Shown here: one piece after another, positions 10,498-22,134 of the stretch
Layout of the letters: every line of letters begins with the position of its first letter
How positions within the stretch are numbered: the stretch's first letter is position 1
Assembly (NCBI GenBank): GCA_947311845.1
Contig: CAMZMU010000111.1
Span: 9,118,626 to 9,182,625 of the forward strand
Source: Poa pratensis
Taxonomy: Eukaryota; Streptophyta; Magnoliopsida; Poales; Poaceae
Direction of reading: 5' to 3'
DNA: 64,000 bases
Made by a program: the position numbers and the translations under genes
Notes under the pieces: generated by a model
What the model saw: the letters and a program-made list of their open reading frames with translations, nothing else
What the model was told of the DNA's origin: nothing
The model's database searches: none

Positions 10498-11739
10498 TCA
10501 GTCAGAGTCCTCGTACTCCTCGGAGGCATCCATGGCATCATCATCATCAGGAGAAGGTGAACTAGCAGCAGCACGAGCACGAGTGTAAGCAGGACGAGAC
10601 GGAGCAGTAGGAGCTGACTCAAGGAGATTCTTCTCTATTTGAACCCATGGAGTTTGAGCGTCGGCATTTGAGCGAGGGAACCTGGAGATGATATGATGTC
10701 TCTCACAGTAGGCCTCATACTGTCCATGGCGAATATCAGCATTCATGCACAGAACGTGTTTCTGGAACCAGTTTAGCTTCTTAATTTCAGGGGCAACAGA
10801 AGGGGCAGCAGTGTTCATCCTGCGAGTGCTACCACTCCGACGTGCATCTCTCATGAAGGAGTCTGTGGCAGAAGCAGGTTTAGTGGAGGAGGCGGCATTG
10901 GTCTTTTTCTTCACATAGAACCTCTTGGGCTTGTGATCCACACAACCCTTACTCAAGTCATAGTCCTTCAAAGTTGCTTGAATAAGCATCATGATGTATG
11001 GACCATAGGGAATAGTGTTCCTTGAAACCATGGCATCATGCGTCTCATTAAAGATATAGTCCATCACATCCACGGTAAAATCCTTGTTAGGGTCTTCATT
11101 TTGGACACACACATGTGCAAGAAGGATAAGATCCACTAGAGAGCCACGAATGGCATTCTTGTTTCCACCACTTGGATCAATGTTCTCACGAAAGATGCGC
11201 ACAAGAAGATCATAGAGAGGATGAAGGCCATGCATCTCACCAATAATGCCATCTGAGCCATAGAGGTTCACCAACTTGTTCTTGTCAGACCTTCCAGGAG
11301 AATGAAGGCGATGATCCATAGCTGTAACCTTTCCCTCAAAAGGATAGCCTAGAATCTTAGCAAAATCATAGAAGTCTGCCTCACAACAAATTGACCCAGT
11401 CATCCACTTCATAGTGTGAGCATCATCATCCTTCGTGACAAGAGTGGCATAGAACTGCATGAGAATAGTGGGATTGTAATTGCATTGGAGAGCCATGAGG
11501 TGATGAAGTCCCATTTGCTGAGTCACATGAACTGCTTCAGAAAATTCTGCCTTGGACTTATGAAGCTTCATGTTGATTGGGTGCATTGGACGCACCAGAT
11601 ACTCAAAGGTGAGATATATGTCATCATAAATAAACCTTTGCTGCTCACACCAGAAGGTACGGTCCTGCATCTCTTCATCTCTTTCCTCATCTTCAAACCA
11701 ATCTCCCTGCCTCAAAGCTGAATAATCAACACTGTCCAT
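10498..11739 (-). CDS. Extra (env-like position) ORF of the Sirevirus-type element
   Basis: An uninterrupted 413-codon frame lies between RNase H and the 3' LTR, where Sireviruses carry their extra ORF. It includes LVRPMHPINMKLHKSKAEF, FYATLVTKDDDAHTMKW and DFAKILGYPF, motifs typical of a protein family shared by plant retrotransposons, then a basic middle and an acidic C-terminus (SPSPDDDDAMDASEEYEDSD). I see no clear signal peptide or membrane helix, so the label env refers to position only. A shorter minus-strand frame at 11751-11993 ends one stop upstream and probably was the N-terminal part. Its CACAG boundary near 11922 suggests a former intron. Function is unknown. Confidence 0.7.
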   Translation of the reverse strand: MDSVDYSALRQGDWFEDEERDEEMQDRTFWCEQQRFIYDDIYLTFEYLVRPMHPINMKLHKSKAEFSEAVHVTQQMGLHHLMALQCNYNPTILMQFYATLVTKDDDAHTMKWMTGSICCEADFYDFAKILGYPFEGKVTAMDHRLHSPGRSDKNKLVNLYGSDGIIGEMHGLHPLYDLLVRIFRENIDPSGGNKNAIRGSLVDLILLAHVCVQNEDPNKDFTVDVMDYIFNETHDAMVSRNTIPYGPYIMMLIQATLKDYDLSKGCVDHKPKRFYVKKKTNAASSTKPASATDSFMRDARRSGSTRRMNTAAPSVAPEIKKLNWFQKHVLCMNADIRHGQYEAYCERHHIISRFPRSNADAQTPWVQIEKNLLESAPTAPSRPAYTRARAAASSPSPDDDDAMDASEEYEDSD

Positions 11740-11993
11740 GGTCTTGTAATTTACTCGAGAGGCTTTGCCCTTTTTCTTCCTTGCACCAGCCCTTGTCTTC
11801 TCATTCTTCTCCTAGCTGCTTGCTGCCTAGTGATGTTCTCATCAACAAACACACCTTGCGCATTAGGTTTGAGGTACCTCTTGCGATGATATTGCTTCGG
11901 AGGAGCACGACTCGAATCACCTGTGAACAAGAGATATAGGTGGATAGCATAGATGAGTACACACAAGTCACTGGAATGGATGCTAAGACACAT

Positions 11994-13255
11994 TAGAGAG
12001 GCTAAATAGAGTTGATACTACACAGTCCTAGATGAATCAGAGCCAAAAACAGGTTCTGCCAAAACCGGATATTCCGGCCTGGCAGGGCGGAATTTCTGGC
12101 CTGTCGGAAAATTCTCAGAATTGATTCAAACTAGGTCTAAAAGTAGATCGACAATGTATTTAGCACAACTAATGTATCTAGACATCAGGAAGGGCCAATG
12201 GCATCAACTACTCCAAGTATTGGCATAAAAAATAACTTCCACACGAAAAATGGTGACAAGCACCCAAGATCTGAAAATGTGGGACTTACCCTCATCCATT
12301 TGAGGAGCTGCTTGGAGGAGAAGATGCCCGGAGTCGAGGAGAAACAGATCCGGCAGGGGGCCGAAATTCCGGTGGCCACAAGTGGCTCCGACGAGGTGAG
12401 GCGGCGGCAGACGGTGGTTTTGGAGGTGGGGAGGTCGGGGGTGAATGAGGGGATCGAGTGAAACCCCTCACCCCGTCCTTCCCTTTTAAAAAAATCGAGT
12501 ACCGCTTGGGCCGGATATTCCGGTCCACGAAGGGGCAGAAATTCTGGCCCTCCGAAAATTCCGGTGTTGAAGCCAGAATATTCCGGGGCCTGCTGGAGCC
12601 AAAACCTTAGTTTCAAAAGATGGACTTGTGTGCTAGATAGAAATGGGATTAAGAGTGCCAAACTGATATTGGTACTTCACACTCATACTTGCAAGAATCA
12701 AACAATAAAATGCCAAGATTGAGTGTGTTTTCCATAAAACCAAAGGGTAGACCAAAAACTCCAAATGATTTTCAAATAAGATCCAAATAAGAACCAACTC
12801 TTCACGAAGAAGAGGGTGGTGGCCTAGGCCACCATGTTAGTGTTATGGCGTGACACCGCGAAGATATATCTTGAGTGCACAACCAATACTCGTCAATTAA
12901 GCTCACAATTTCATCAAATGAAAGTAGAGAGGCAAATGAGTTCTTACTATTGGCATAATGGGGGGGAGGGATAGTCCAATGGATTAGGACCGCACTCCCC
13001 CTATGTCCATGCCTACACCTAAACCAAATAGATAGTCAAAATATAGGTGTGTATGCAAGATAATCAAGTCAAGCTCCTTGCATCAATGATATTTAGCTCA
13101 TTCCTCAAATAGCAGAATCTTGCTTCATCAAGTGGCTTCGTGAATATATCGGAAAGCTGATCCTTGGTGGCCACATAGCCTAGCTCAATATCCCCACGGG
13201 CAACATGATCTCTAATGAAATAATGACGAATCTCAATATGCTTCGTGCTTGTGTG
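11994..13255. other. Copia internal non-coding region between RNase H and the extra ORF
   Basis: Contains several near-palindromic CCGGAATATTCCGG-type motifs (for example near 12066, 12513 and 12570) resembling those in the LTRs. The longer frames at 12185-12661 follow these repeats and show no known domain. Confidence 0.6.
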
Positions 13256-15149
13256 TTACACCGGGTTGTAAGCAATCTTGAGAACACTTTCATTGTCACA
13301 TAGAAGAGGCACTTTGTCACAAGTGACACCGTATTCCTTTAAAGTTTGCCTCATCCATAGCAATTGAGTGCAAGCACTAGCAGCAGCCACATACTCAGCT
13401 TCGATGGTGGAGAGAGATATACAATTTTGCTTTTTAGAAGACCAACTCACCAAAGGCCTACCAAGAAATTGACAAGCCCCGGAAGTTGATTTCCTATCAT
13501 CCACATCACCAGCCCAATCTGAATCCGTGTACCCACAAAGAGTGAAAGTTGAGCCTTTTGGGTACCACAAACCAAACCTTGAGGTATGAGCCAAATATCG
13601 AAAGATCCTATGGACTGCCATCATGTGGCTTTCTTTAGGAGCCGCTTGATAACTTGCACACACCCCTACACTCAACACAATATCGGGTCTAGATGCACAA
13701 AGATAAAGCAAAGAACCAATCATGGAGCGATACAACCTTTGGTCCACATCTTTACCCTTTGGATTGAGTTGGAGATGGCACTTGGTTTACATCGGTGTGG
13801 GCTTCACTTTGAGATCTGGCGGCTTGAATTACTTGAACATGTCTTGGATATATTTGGTTTGGGAGATGAAGGTTCCTTCTCTCAATTGCTTGATCTCAAA
13901 ACCAAGAAAGAACTTCAACTCCCCCATCATAGACATCTTAAACCTGTCAGTCATAAGCTTTCAAATTCATCATTAAAAGCTTTGTTAGTTGAGCCAAAGA
14001 TAATATCATCCACATATAGTTGGCATATGAAAAGCTCCCCTTTAACCATCTTGGTAAAGAGGCTGGGATCTATTTGCCCCACTTCAAATCCACGGTCTAA
14101 CAATAACTCTCTAAGGTGCTCATACCACGCACGTGGTGCTTGTTTAAGTCCATAGAGCGCCTTATCAAGCTTGTAGACATGGTTAGGGAAGTTTGGGTCC
14201 TCAAATCCTGGTGGTTGCTTAACATATACCAACTCCTTTAAGGGACCATTAAGAAAGGCACTTTTCACATCCATTTGTTGTAATTTAAAGTTATGATGTG
14301 ATGCATGTGCAAGAAGGATACGGATGGACTCAAGGCGAGCCACGGGTGCATAAGTCTCTCCAAAATCAATGCCTTCAACTTGAGAGTATCCTTGTGCAAC
14401 CAATCTTCCCTTGTTCCTTACAACCATTCCATGTTCATCTTGCTTGTTCTTGAATATCCACTTAGTGCCTATAACATTGCACACTCTTTGGGCTTCTCAA
14501 CTAACTTCCACACCTTGTTGCGCTTGAAGTTGTTGAGCTCCTCATGCATGGCTTCCAACCAATCCGGATCTTCAAGAGCTTCAACTACTTTCTTTGGTTC
14601 CACCATGGAAATATGTGCTTGATGCTCACTAAAGCTTGCCAATTGACCCCTTGTGGTAACATTTCTTTTCAAGTCACCAATAATCGCTTCAAGCTTATGA
14701 CTCTTTAATTCCAGGGATCTTGCAACTCTTGCTTGACGACGGGCTTCGATATCCTCATTGGAGCGAGGAGGTATCTCTTGATCATCTTGATCATTTGTGT
14801 CCCCGTCTTGACCGTAATGCTGACCTTGATCATCATGAAGAATTTCTTCATTTCTTGAAGTAGAAGGTTGATCTTCACCTTGATCAGGGCTGACAGCAAC
14901 AGCAGGTCGAACTGTGGCTTCAGAGGAACCGGAATATCCGGGTTGGGAAACCGGAATATCCGGTCTTGCGGATGTTCCCTGATCATTTGACTGAGGGTTT
15001 TGTTCTTGTTCTTGGGTTGGTGCATCATTTGCTCCAGCATCAGGTGCAGGTTCATGATGTGAGGTGGGAGGCTCCACTTGTGTAGAACTTGTTTCTTCAT
15101 GGCTTGCCTCTTGGTGGATCTCAATGGGGCGGAAAAATCCAACCCCCAT
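13256..15149 (-). pseudogene. Copia reverse transcriptase and RNase H, frameshifted
   Basis: Read from 15149 leftwards, a Pro/Asp/Gln-rich linker precedes the RVT_2-type domain. That domain has [36 protein letters not shown] and the catalytic YVDDIIFGS motif near 14010. The frame breaks around 14470 and again near 13950. RNase H follows at 13747-13256 with GYTDSDWAGD, STSGACQFLG and STIEAEYVAA, whose acidic residues are present. A stop follows YNPV at 13256, before the usual C-terminal end. In intact elements this protein copies element RNA into DNA. Confidence 0.88.
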
Positions 15150-15185
15150 CCTTCGAATTGCTTCATGAGGCTGCTCATTATCTAC

Positions 15186-16504
15186 ATCACAAACATGAAA
15201 CTACGCCACTTGAGAGCCATCATTTTCATCGAATTCCACACTACAAGATTCCACAACAATCCCGAAGGCCTTGTCGTAGACTCTATAAGTGTGGGAATTC
15301 GGCACCGTAACCAACAAAAATACCCTCTAAAGCTTTAGATTCAAATTTAAATAAACGAACACCTTTGATCTTATAGAAACACTTACAACCAAATACTCGG
15401 TAGTAGGAAATATTGGCTTGTTGCTGGTAAGCATCTCATATGCAGTTTCCTTTCTTCCTTTACGGAAGAAGAACCGGTTTGATGAATGACATGCCGTGGA
15501 GATGGCCTCAGCCCATAAGAAGAGCAGAGACTTAAACTCCGCCAACATAGACCTTGCCATATCCATGAGAGTCCGGTTCTTCCTCTCAGCTACACCATTT
15601 TGTTGAGGGGTATACGCAGCGGAATATTGATGACGAATTCCCTCTTCACTAAGAAACTCATTTAGGGTGTAGTTCTTGAACTCGGAGCCATTGTCACTTC
15701 TAATGGCCAATATAGGAACATTGTGTTGACGTTGAACTTCATTGGAGAAGTCGATGACGGCTTGTTGAGTCTCACTCTTCGACTTGAAGAAATAGACCCA
15801 TGTAAATCTTGAATATTCATCAACAATCACCAAACAATATTTCTTCCCACCAAGACTCGGTTGAGTAACGGCACCAAAGAGATCAACATGAATAAGTTCC
15901 AATATCCTCTTTGATGAGATGATGGTCTTGCTTGAATGGGGAGAATCATGAATTTTCCTTCAACACAAGCCCTACAAAGACGATCTCTAGAAAAGGAAAC
16001 ATTCTCTTTTAGTCCAAGAATGTGGCCACCCTTGTGAAGACTTTGCAAAGTTCTCATATTGACATAGGACAAGTGGCGATGCCACAACCACCCCACGTCG
16101 GCCTTTCCGAATAGGCACATTGCTTGAGAGTTGGTTGACCCCGAAAAGTCCACCACAAATAACTCATGTTCAACGTACCCAACGAAAGCGACCTTTAGAG
16201 TCTTGCTCCACATGAGTACCACAATATCAATATCAAAGTGGACGGCAAAACCCATCTTGTTAAGTGCATGAACTGACATTAAATTATAACCGAGGGACTC
16301 GACAAGCATGACATTCACAAGGATGATATCCCTTGCTACTACCACCTTGCCGAGGCCCTTTACCTCAGCTTTTGATTTATTTCCATAAGTGACGGTTAAA
16401 TGATCTGTATTTGGTCTCAACTCCATCATGAGCTCCTTGCTTCCGGTCATATGACTTGTGCATCCACTACCAAGCACCCATTTTCACCCTCCGGAAGCAT
16501 AGTC
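15186..16504 (-). pseudogene. Copia protease, GAG-pre-integrase and integrase, broken
   Basis: The protease site reads LGSGCTSHMTG, so the usual catalytic Asp of the DSG triad is Gly here, and a TGA lies a few codons upstream. The pre-integrase zinc region follows (WLWHRHLSYVNM, then LCRACVEGK). The integrase core has its three acidic residues in HVDLFG, IRSDNGSEF and NGVAERKNRT (15902-15327). Frame changes occur near 15900 and 15390. The element therefore cannot make a working protease or a full-length integrase on its own. Confidence 0.86.
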
Positions 16505-18758
16505 CTACAAGAAATCATTGCTTGATTTTAGGTACCCATCTTGCAATGGGTCCTCTTTGGTTAGCAACAAGGGTCTTAGGAACCCATATAGCGTGAGCAA
16601 CATAACCATCATAGGGGCCAACATATTTTGCATAAACATCACCATAATAATCAACATATAAAATGTAGTGAGGGTTAGCAATTCCCGCAAAGTCATTACT
16701 AGTGGTCTTGCCCCTAGTGGCATTAGCACTAGCAATAGGAGTCTTGGCTTGTGCGGGCTTGGCCTTGTTCTTCTTCTTCTTTGCCTTGGCAACATAACCA
16801 AGACCCTCCTTCCCTTTATGTAGCTTTTGCTCAACTACTTGAGCAACAAATTTTTCTTTACCTTTGGGAAGCGAGGTCTTGGCACTAGTGACCTTGGCAA
16901 GTTCATCCTTCAACCTAGCATTTTCCTTAACATTTGCATGATCACAAGGAGTAGAGGTACTAGGTGAGTCCTTTTTAGAAGTTTGAGTTTGTAGCTGTAC
17001 TAGGGTAGAGTGAACACTCTCCAAGGCCTTGTGAGCCTTGTCAATCTTTTCTATGTCCCCTAGAAGTCTACCATTAACAGCCACAAATTCAGCTTTCTCC
17101 TTTTTAAGCACTTTATATTTTGCAATAGCATGATCTCTTTCTTTAATGATTTTAGCAATAATAAGATCATTTTGTTGATCAAGAGACTCAAGTTTCTCTT
17201 CAAGAGAAACCCTATAATCATGTTCTTCCTCAAGAGAAGCATTTAGAGAAGCTATAGTGATAGAGTCTTCTCTCTCAACATGACACTTGTCCGCAAGAAG
17301 ATCTTCGTTTGAACTAAGTTGGTTCATGAGAGCACCAACATGCTTTTTAGCTTCTCCTTGCAAGTTAGTCACAAAAGTATCGAAGGCAACAAGTTTTGCC
17401 TTAATTGCAAGACTAGTGATATCATCCATTTTATGCATAGTCTTAGGAGTGGAAGATGATACCTCGGTGGCCTTGGCCATAACGCAATGAACGGTGTTGT
17501 TGGAGAGGTTCTCATTGGGGGATTCAAAGAGAGAAGATGATGAAGTTGAAGTAATAGCCAAAGCAGCCACTTCACGAGTAGTTTCTTCTTCATCTTCGGA
17601 ATCATCGGAAGGATACTCTTCTTGCGTCAACAACACAATTCTTGAGGACTTCTTGTTGAAAGGTTACTTCTTGAAAATTGACTTCTTTTGAACCATCTTT
17701 GATTTGTCCTTAGGAATAAGCTTTCCACCAAATTCTTCTCTATTTTCATAAGGGCAATCTCTAACATAGTGATGAGGTTCATGGCAGTTGTAGCAAGTCC
17801 TTGATCTTGTTGCGTAGTCCTTCTTCCCACTCAACTTGTTCTTTTGATCAGCTAGAGCCTTTGCCTTAGCTGGATCTTCCCAAAAGACTCGTGAAGCAAG
17901 TGACAACTGCTCATGGAGAGCTTGTTGCATTTCTTCGGGTGGCAAGTTGTTTTTGGCTATAACAAGTTGACTACCACCTTGGTATACATGTTCTTCTTCT
18001 TGCTCTTGGTACACCACCTTGGCCTTCAAAGCTAGAGACGAGCCCTTGTGCATCCCCATGGCACGAGCCCTATTATCTTGTGCAATCTTGGTTTGCACCT
18101 TGAAGGCTTGCATTTCTTGCATCACTTCATTTGAGGACAATTCATGATAGTTGTATTTTCCTTGTAGATTCTTCAAGTCACTAGGCTCAAAAGGCATGAG
18201 AGCATTCACATACTTTCTCTTGATCCAAGCATCATCAACATACATTGCACCAAGACTATGAAAAGCATTTGCAAGGGCTTTGAGTCTAAGGTACATGTCT
18301 TGATGATCTTCACCCTCGAGCATATAGAAACCTTCTACATCATTGTTCAAGGCATCAAATTTGTTCCTCTTCATGCTCTCATTTCCCACAAAAGCACCGG
18401 AGAGACCATCCCAAGCTTCTTTTGGCGGTGGTGAAGTGCTCAATGTGGGACAAGTCCTTTTCTCCCACGGCAAGGCGAATCATGTTGAGAGCTGTGGCAT
18501 TTAGTTGACAATCAACTTTCTCTCTTCTTGTCAAGTTGGTTGGATCCACGGGCTTGTATCCTTCTTCAATGATCCTCCAAAGCTCAATAGAGGCGCTGTT
18601 TACATGAGATCTCATAGAAGATTGCCAATTAGTAAGCAAAGATGCATTTAGCTTAGGTGGATCTCCTCTTAGATAAATAGGGGATTAGGGATGGGTAGGT
18701 CGGGAGAGTATGCAAAGGGAACCTGATGATACTCCGGTTTCCCACCATTGTTCATTGG

Positions 18759-19766
18759 TGATGTAGCCCGGATAATGGCCATCACCATGTCAAGACCCTC
18801 AACACTTCACAAGTCACCATGGACATCAAAGGTGAGCTCGTTCCTCTACTTGAGCCCCATTCCTCATCCTTTGGATGGTATGCTACGTCATGCTTCGTCC
18901 CTTGATGATGCTAGGGTTACCACGACGAGGACATGTACACGAGAAGATGGCCAAGGTGCGAGAGGAATGAAACCCGACAAGACGGTGGCTTGGAAGAGAA
19001 GAAGGAAGAGGAGAGAAGACCCAGGCGGCGGTAGTACCGCTGGGTTAGGCGGTACTACCGCCAGCGAGCTACCGTCACCGCTACCGCTGCTGCTGCCACC
19101 AGAAGCAGCGTCTGAAGCGCATGTCCGGTACCAACTGGTACCGCTGCAGCGGTACCAACCGGTACCGCCGAGGTGGGAAGCGCCGAACCGTCCCGCACCA
19201 GCGGTACTACCGCTTAACCCAGTGGTAGTACCGCCGCTGCGGGATCCTGCACGGGTTGGAGGCCCTTATCCCTTCCCCACCTACCCCCGTTGGGTCAACA
19301 CTATAAATAGGAGTTCCCCATCTCAGATCTGGATAGACTATGTTTTGAGATTAGAGTAGAGCTAGACTCCTTCTTCTCAAAGGTCTCCTTCCTCCCCTTG
19401 TGGGGATGGTTCCTCCCTTGTGGAGAAGATCCCCTTGTGGATTCAAGACCTCTACTTGTAGTTTGACTACTTGCCAATCTTTCATCTTCGGGTGACTTTA
19501 TTGGAGCGGTTCGGTTGACCGTTGGAGAAACAACCATCCAAGATCCCTTCTTGTATCTACTTGCCGATCTCTCCACCTTCGTGTGGATTCTATTGGACCG
19601 GTTGGACCGACCGGTAAGGGAAACGGTTCTTGTATCTTGCGTGTGCTCTTGTGTTCGGGGCGTTCTTCTTGGTGTTCTTCGTGTTCCTCGTGTTCTTGCG
19701 TGCGTTCGTCCACATCCTCCGTCAATCCGTGAAGATCGGGCCACCCTAGAGGTCCAAACCTCATCA
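18759..19766 (+). repeat. 5' LTR of the non-autonomous element
   Basis: 1008 bp. It has a cluster of near-palindromic GCGGTAGTACCGC / GCGGTACTACCGC / CCGGTACCAACTGG-type motifs between about 19027 and 19240, just upstream of the TATA box. Confidence 0.9.
19302..19309 (+). promoter_or_regulatory. TATA box in the 5' LTR
   Basis: TATAAATA in the context CACTATAAATAGGAG, about 100 bp after the palindrome cluster. It is the likely U3/R promoter of the element. Confidence 0.7.
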
Positions 19767-19768
19767 TT

Positions 19769-19780
19769 TGGTATCAGAGC
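19769..19780 (+). other. Primer binding site, initiator Met tRNA type
   Basis: TGGTATCAGAGC lies two bases after the left LTR and matches the standard plant primer site for initiator methionine tRNA. Confidence 0.88.
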
Positions 19781-20994
19781 ATGGTTGCCACGGATTTGAC
19801 TTTGTTTCCCCCACAAATCCCCCTAATTTTTCTTCGTTTTTGAGAAATTCGAAAATTTCCACCAAAAATAGCCTTGCCTTGATTCGAGCCGATCTGTCGA
19901 TTCGTTGCGTTTTTGGTAGTTTTTGTCCATGGATCTGTTGCTTTAGGATCCCCTCCACCTTTGTTTGCGTTCCCTAGCCTTAATTTTGCCAATTTCCCAC
20001 GGATTCGAGGAATTTTTTGGAGCCCATTTCCGCCCAATTTCGAGTCAAACTCGCGCAGATTCGTGCGCAGCGGTACTACCGCCAGTTCAGCGGTACTACT
20101 GCCGGGGCCAATTTTTGCAGAAATTTTTCTTTCCCCTCGGTTCATTTTGGCATTTCCTCTTTGGTTTGAGTCCTTTCTTGGTGTGCTCTACGTCTACGAC
20201 ATCGACACGCTTCCGCAGCCACGCATCATCAACGCCAAGCGACGACGCCACCAAGGACTCGACATTCCCCCACCACCATAATCCGTTGTGAGCCCTTCTT
20301 CCTTTCGTGTACCTTGACCTATTGGACTAGCTCGGTGATATTGCGAGGCATTGCACGTGTTGAGTGTTTGTCTTCAAATATTGGTGAGTGTGTATCGTTT
20401 GAGAGCTTGGCACTAGCAAAAGAGAAGGAATCATCGTCAAAAAAAAAAAAGAAAGAGAAAAGATAAGAATCAAGTGGTGCCAAGTTTCATCTCTTGTAGG
20501 TTGCGACCAAGCTAATACCGCCAAAGTGAGTGTGAGTGTTAACTCTTGTGCAAATCCGTTGCCCACAAAAAGCAATTGAGCTAGCGTCCTTCTTGTGTTG
20601 GGTGACATTTGAGCACGTAGTCTTCGTTAGGTTGTCTATCTTCGAGTGCTCGCCCTTTGGTCGCCCAACCTCATTATTCGCTTTTGTGTGTGTTTCTTGC
20701 TACTTTGTGGTTGGAGTTTCTTTGGTACTTTGATCATTGTGGACTTTCTCTACCTTGGACAATATACTTGTCGCTGGGTTTGCTTGGTTCAATTTGCTTT
20801 CCACCTACCATACCTTCCTACCAACTTTTAAGCCGTGTGTGTTTTGGAGTTCGCTTTGGATACTTGAACACAAGCATTTTACTTTGTGATCGTTTTCCTT
20901 GGTTGTCCACGACGTCCAATACTATCGACAAGGTGAGAGGTTGTGTTCTAGTTCCTTTCCACTCCACATATATACACTTGTCTTGTGAGTTGAC

Positions 20995-22134
20995 ATGTCT
21001 AGGGAGAGTGAATACCACTATGGAGGCCAAGATGAGAATGAGTACATGATGAGCCACAACAACTATGATGCCTCGAACTTTGAGGACATGGGGGACTACT
21101 ACGACGACTACACCGACAATGACCCCCATGACATGATGGATCATCACCAAGACTTCCGCTACAACTACTCCGACTACGACTCCGACTATTCGAGCGTACA
21201 CAACAAGGAGCGGTACCATGACGTCGGGCAACCTTCATCAAATTGTATCGACTCCAAGTACGTGCGAATCTACCACGACTCCGACTACATGAGCTCCAAC
21301 GACAATGAGGCGCAAGTGTCTTCACATGCCTCATCACATGGTACCAACTTTGACAACAACGACATGGTGGAGCGCCACTACTACGACTACCACTCCGATG
21401 ACATGGTGGAGAACGTCTACGACTACTACTCTTGTAGCATGTGCGGAGACCAAGATGGTGAGAAGACGGTCGAGCATGGGATTTTCCCTTCGACCAAGGA
21501 GGCGAGCACGGATGATGCTATCATCTTTGACCATGAGTCAAGTGATGAAGCGGAGCATGGGATTTTCCCTTCCGCAATGGAGTCGAGAGGTGATGCCTAT
21601 TCTATGGCATTGACCTATGGAGGCAAGATGGTTGAGGAGGTTGAGCATGGGAGTTTCCCTTCAACCTTGGAGGCGTATGGAGTTGAGGAAACCGAGCCTA
21701 TCCCTATGAGCTTGAGTCATGAGATGGTACCAAACCCATGTGAGCATGAGAGCCACTTAGCCCACTTGAGTGAGAGTGAGAATGAGTTGAGTGCCTCCAC
21801 CATATGTGAGTTTGAGTGCTTTCACTTTGAGGGAATGAGTGATACACCACTTGAGTTGCGAGAGGTAGTTGATAGGTCTTGTGAGGCCATTTCGATTTCT
21901 AACAACTTAACCTCTACCTCTAGTGTGTTTTCTCATTGTGTGCTAGGTTCCATGGATGATGAGACGCCACTCTTCGACTTGATGATGCCACAAATGGAGA
22001 AGATGTACATGGAGGATGATGACGATGCCACCCATGTCTACTTCATGATGAACAAGTCGGCTACATGGAAGCCCCTACCACTTCAACACCTACTTCACAT
22101 GAGCGGGACTACAAAGGTATGGGTGTTGATGTGA
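20995..22134 (+). CDS. Tyr/Asp/His-rich ORF of the non-autonomous LTR element
   Basis: A 379-codon frame starts at MSRESEYHYGGQDENEY, about 1.2 kb after the primer site. Its first third is dominated by Y, D, H, N and S (for example YYDDYTDNDPHDMMDHHQDF) and is probably disordered. The middle has three copies of an EHGIFPS-type motif (near 21472, 21556 and 21640). The last part is acidic and richer in ordinary residues. I do not recognise a family and see no retroviral enzyme or zinc knuckle. Similar sequence continues in another frame from about 22080, so the frame end at 22134 is probably caused by a frameshift. A packaging or gag-substitute role is possible but unsupported. Confidence 0.55.
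   Translation: MSRESEYHYGGQDENEYMMSHNNYDASNFEDMGDYYDDYTDNDPHDMMDHHQDFRYNYSDYDSDYSSVHNKERYHDVGQPSSNCIDSKYVRIYHDSDYMSSNDNEAQVSSHASSHGTNFDNNDMVERHYYDYHSDDMVENVYDYYSCSMCGDQDGEKTVEHGIFPSTKEASTDDAIIFDHESSDEAEHGIFPSAMESRGDAYSMALTYGGKMVEEVEHGSFPSTLEAYGVEETEPIPMSLSHEMVPNPCEHESHLAHLSESENELSASTICEFECFHFEGMSDTPLELREVVDRSCEAISISNNLTSTSSVFSHCVLGSMDDETPLFDLMMPQMEKMYMEDDDDATHVYFMMNKSATWKPLPLQHLLHMSGTTKVWVLM

Noticed and set aside
20999..21337. Ser/Arg-rich minus-strand frame
   Set aside because: It is a shadow of the Tyr/Asp-rich plus-strand ORF of the nested LTR element.
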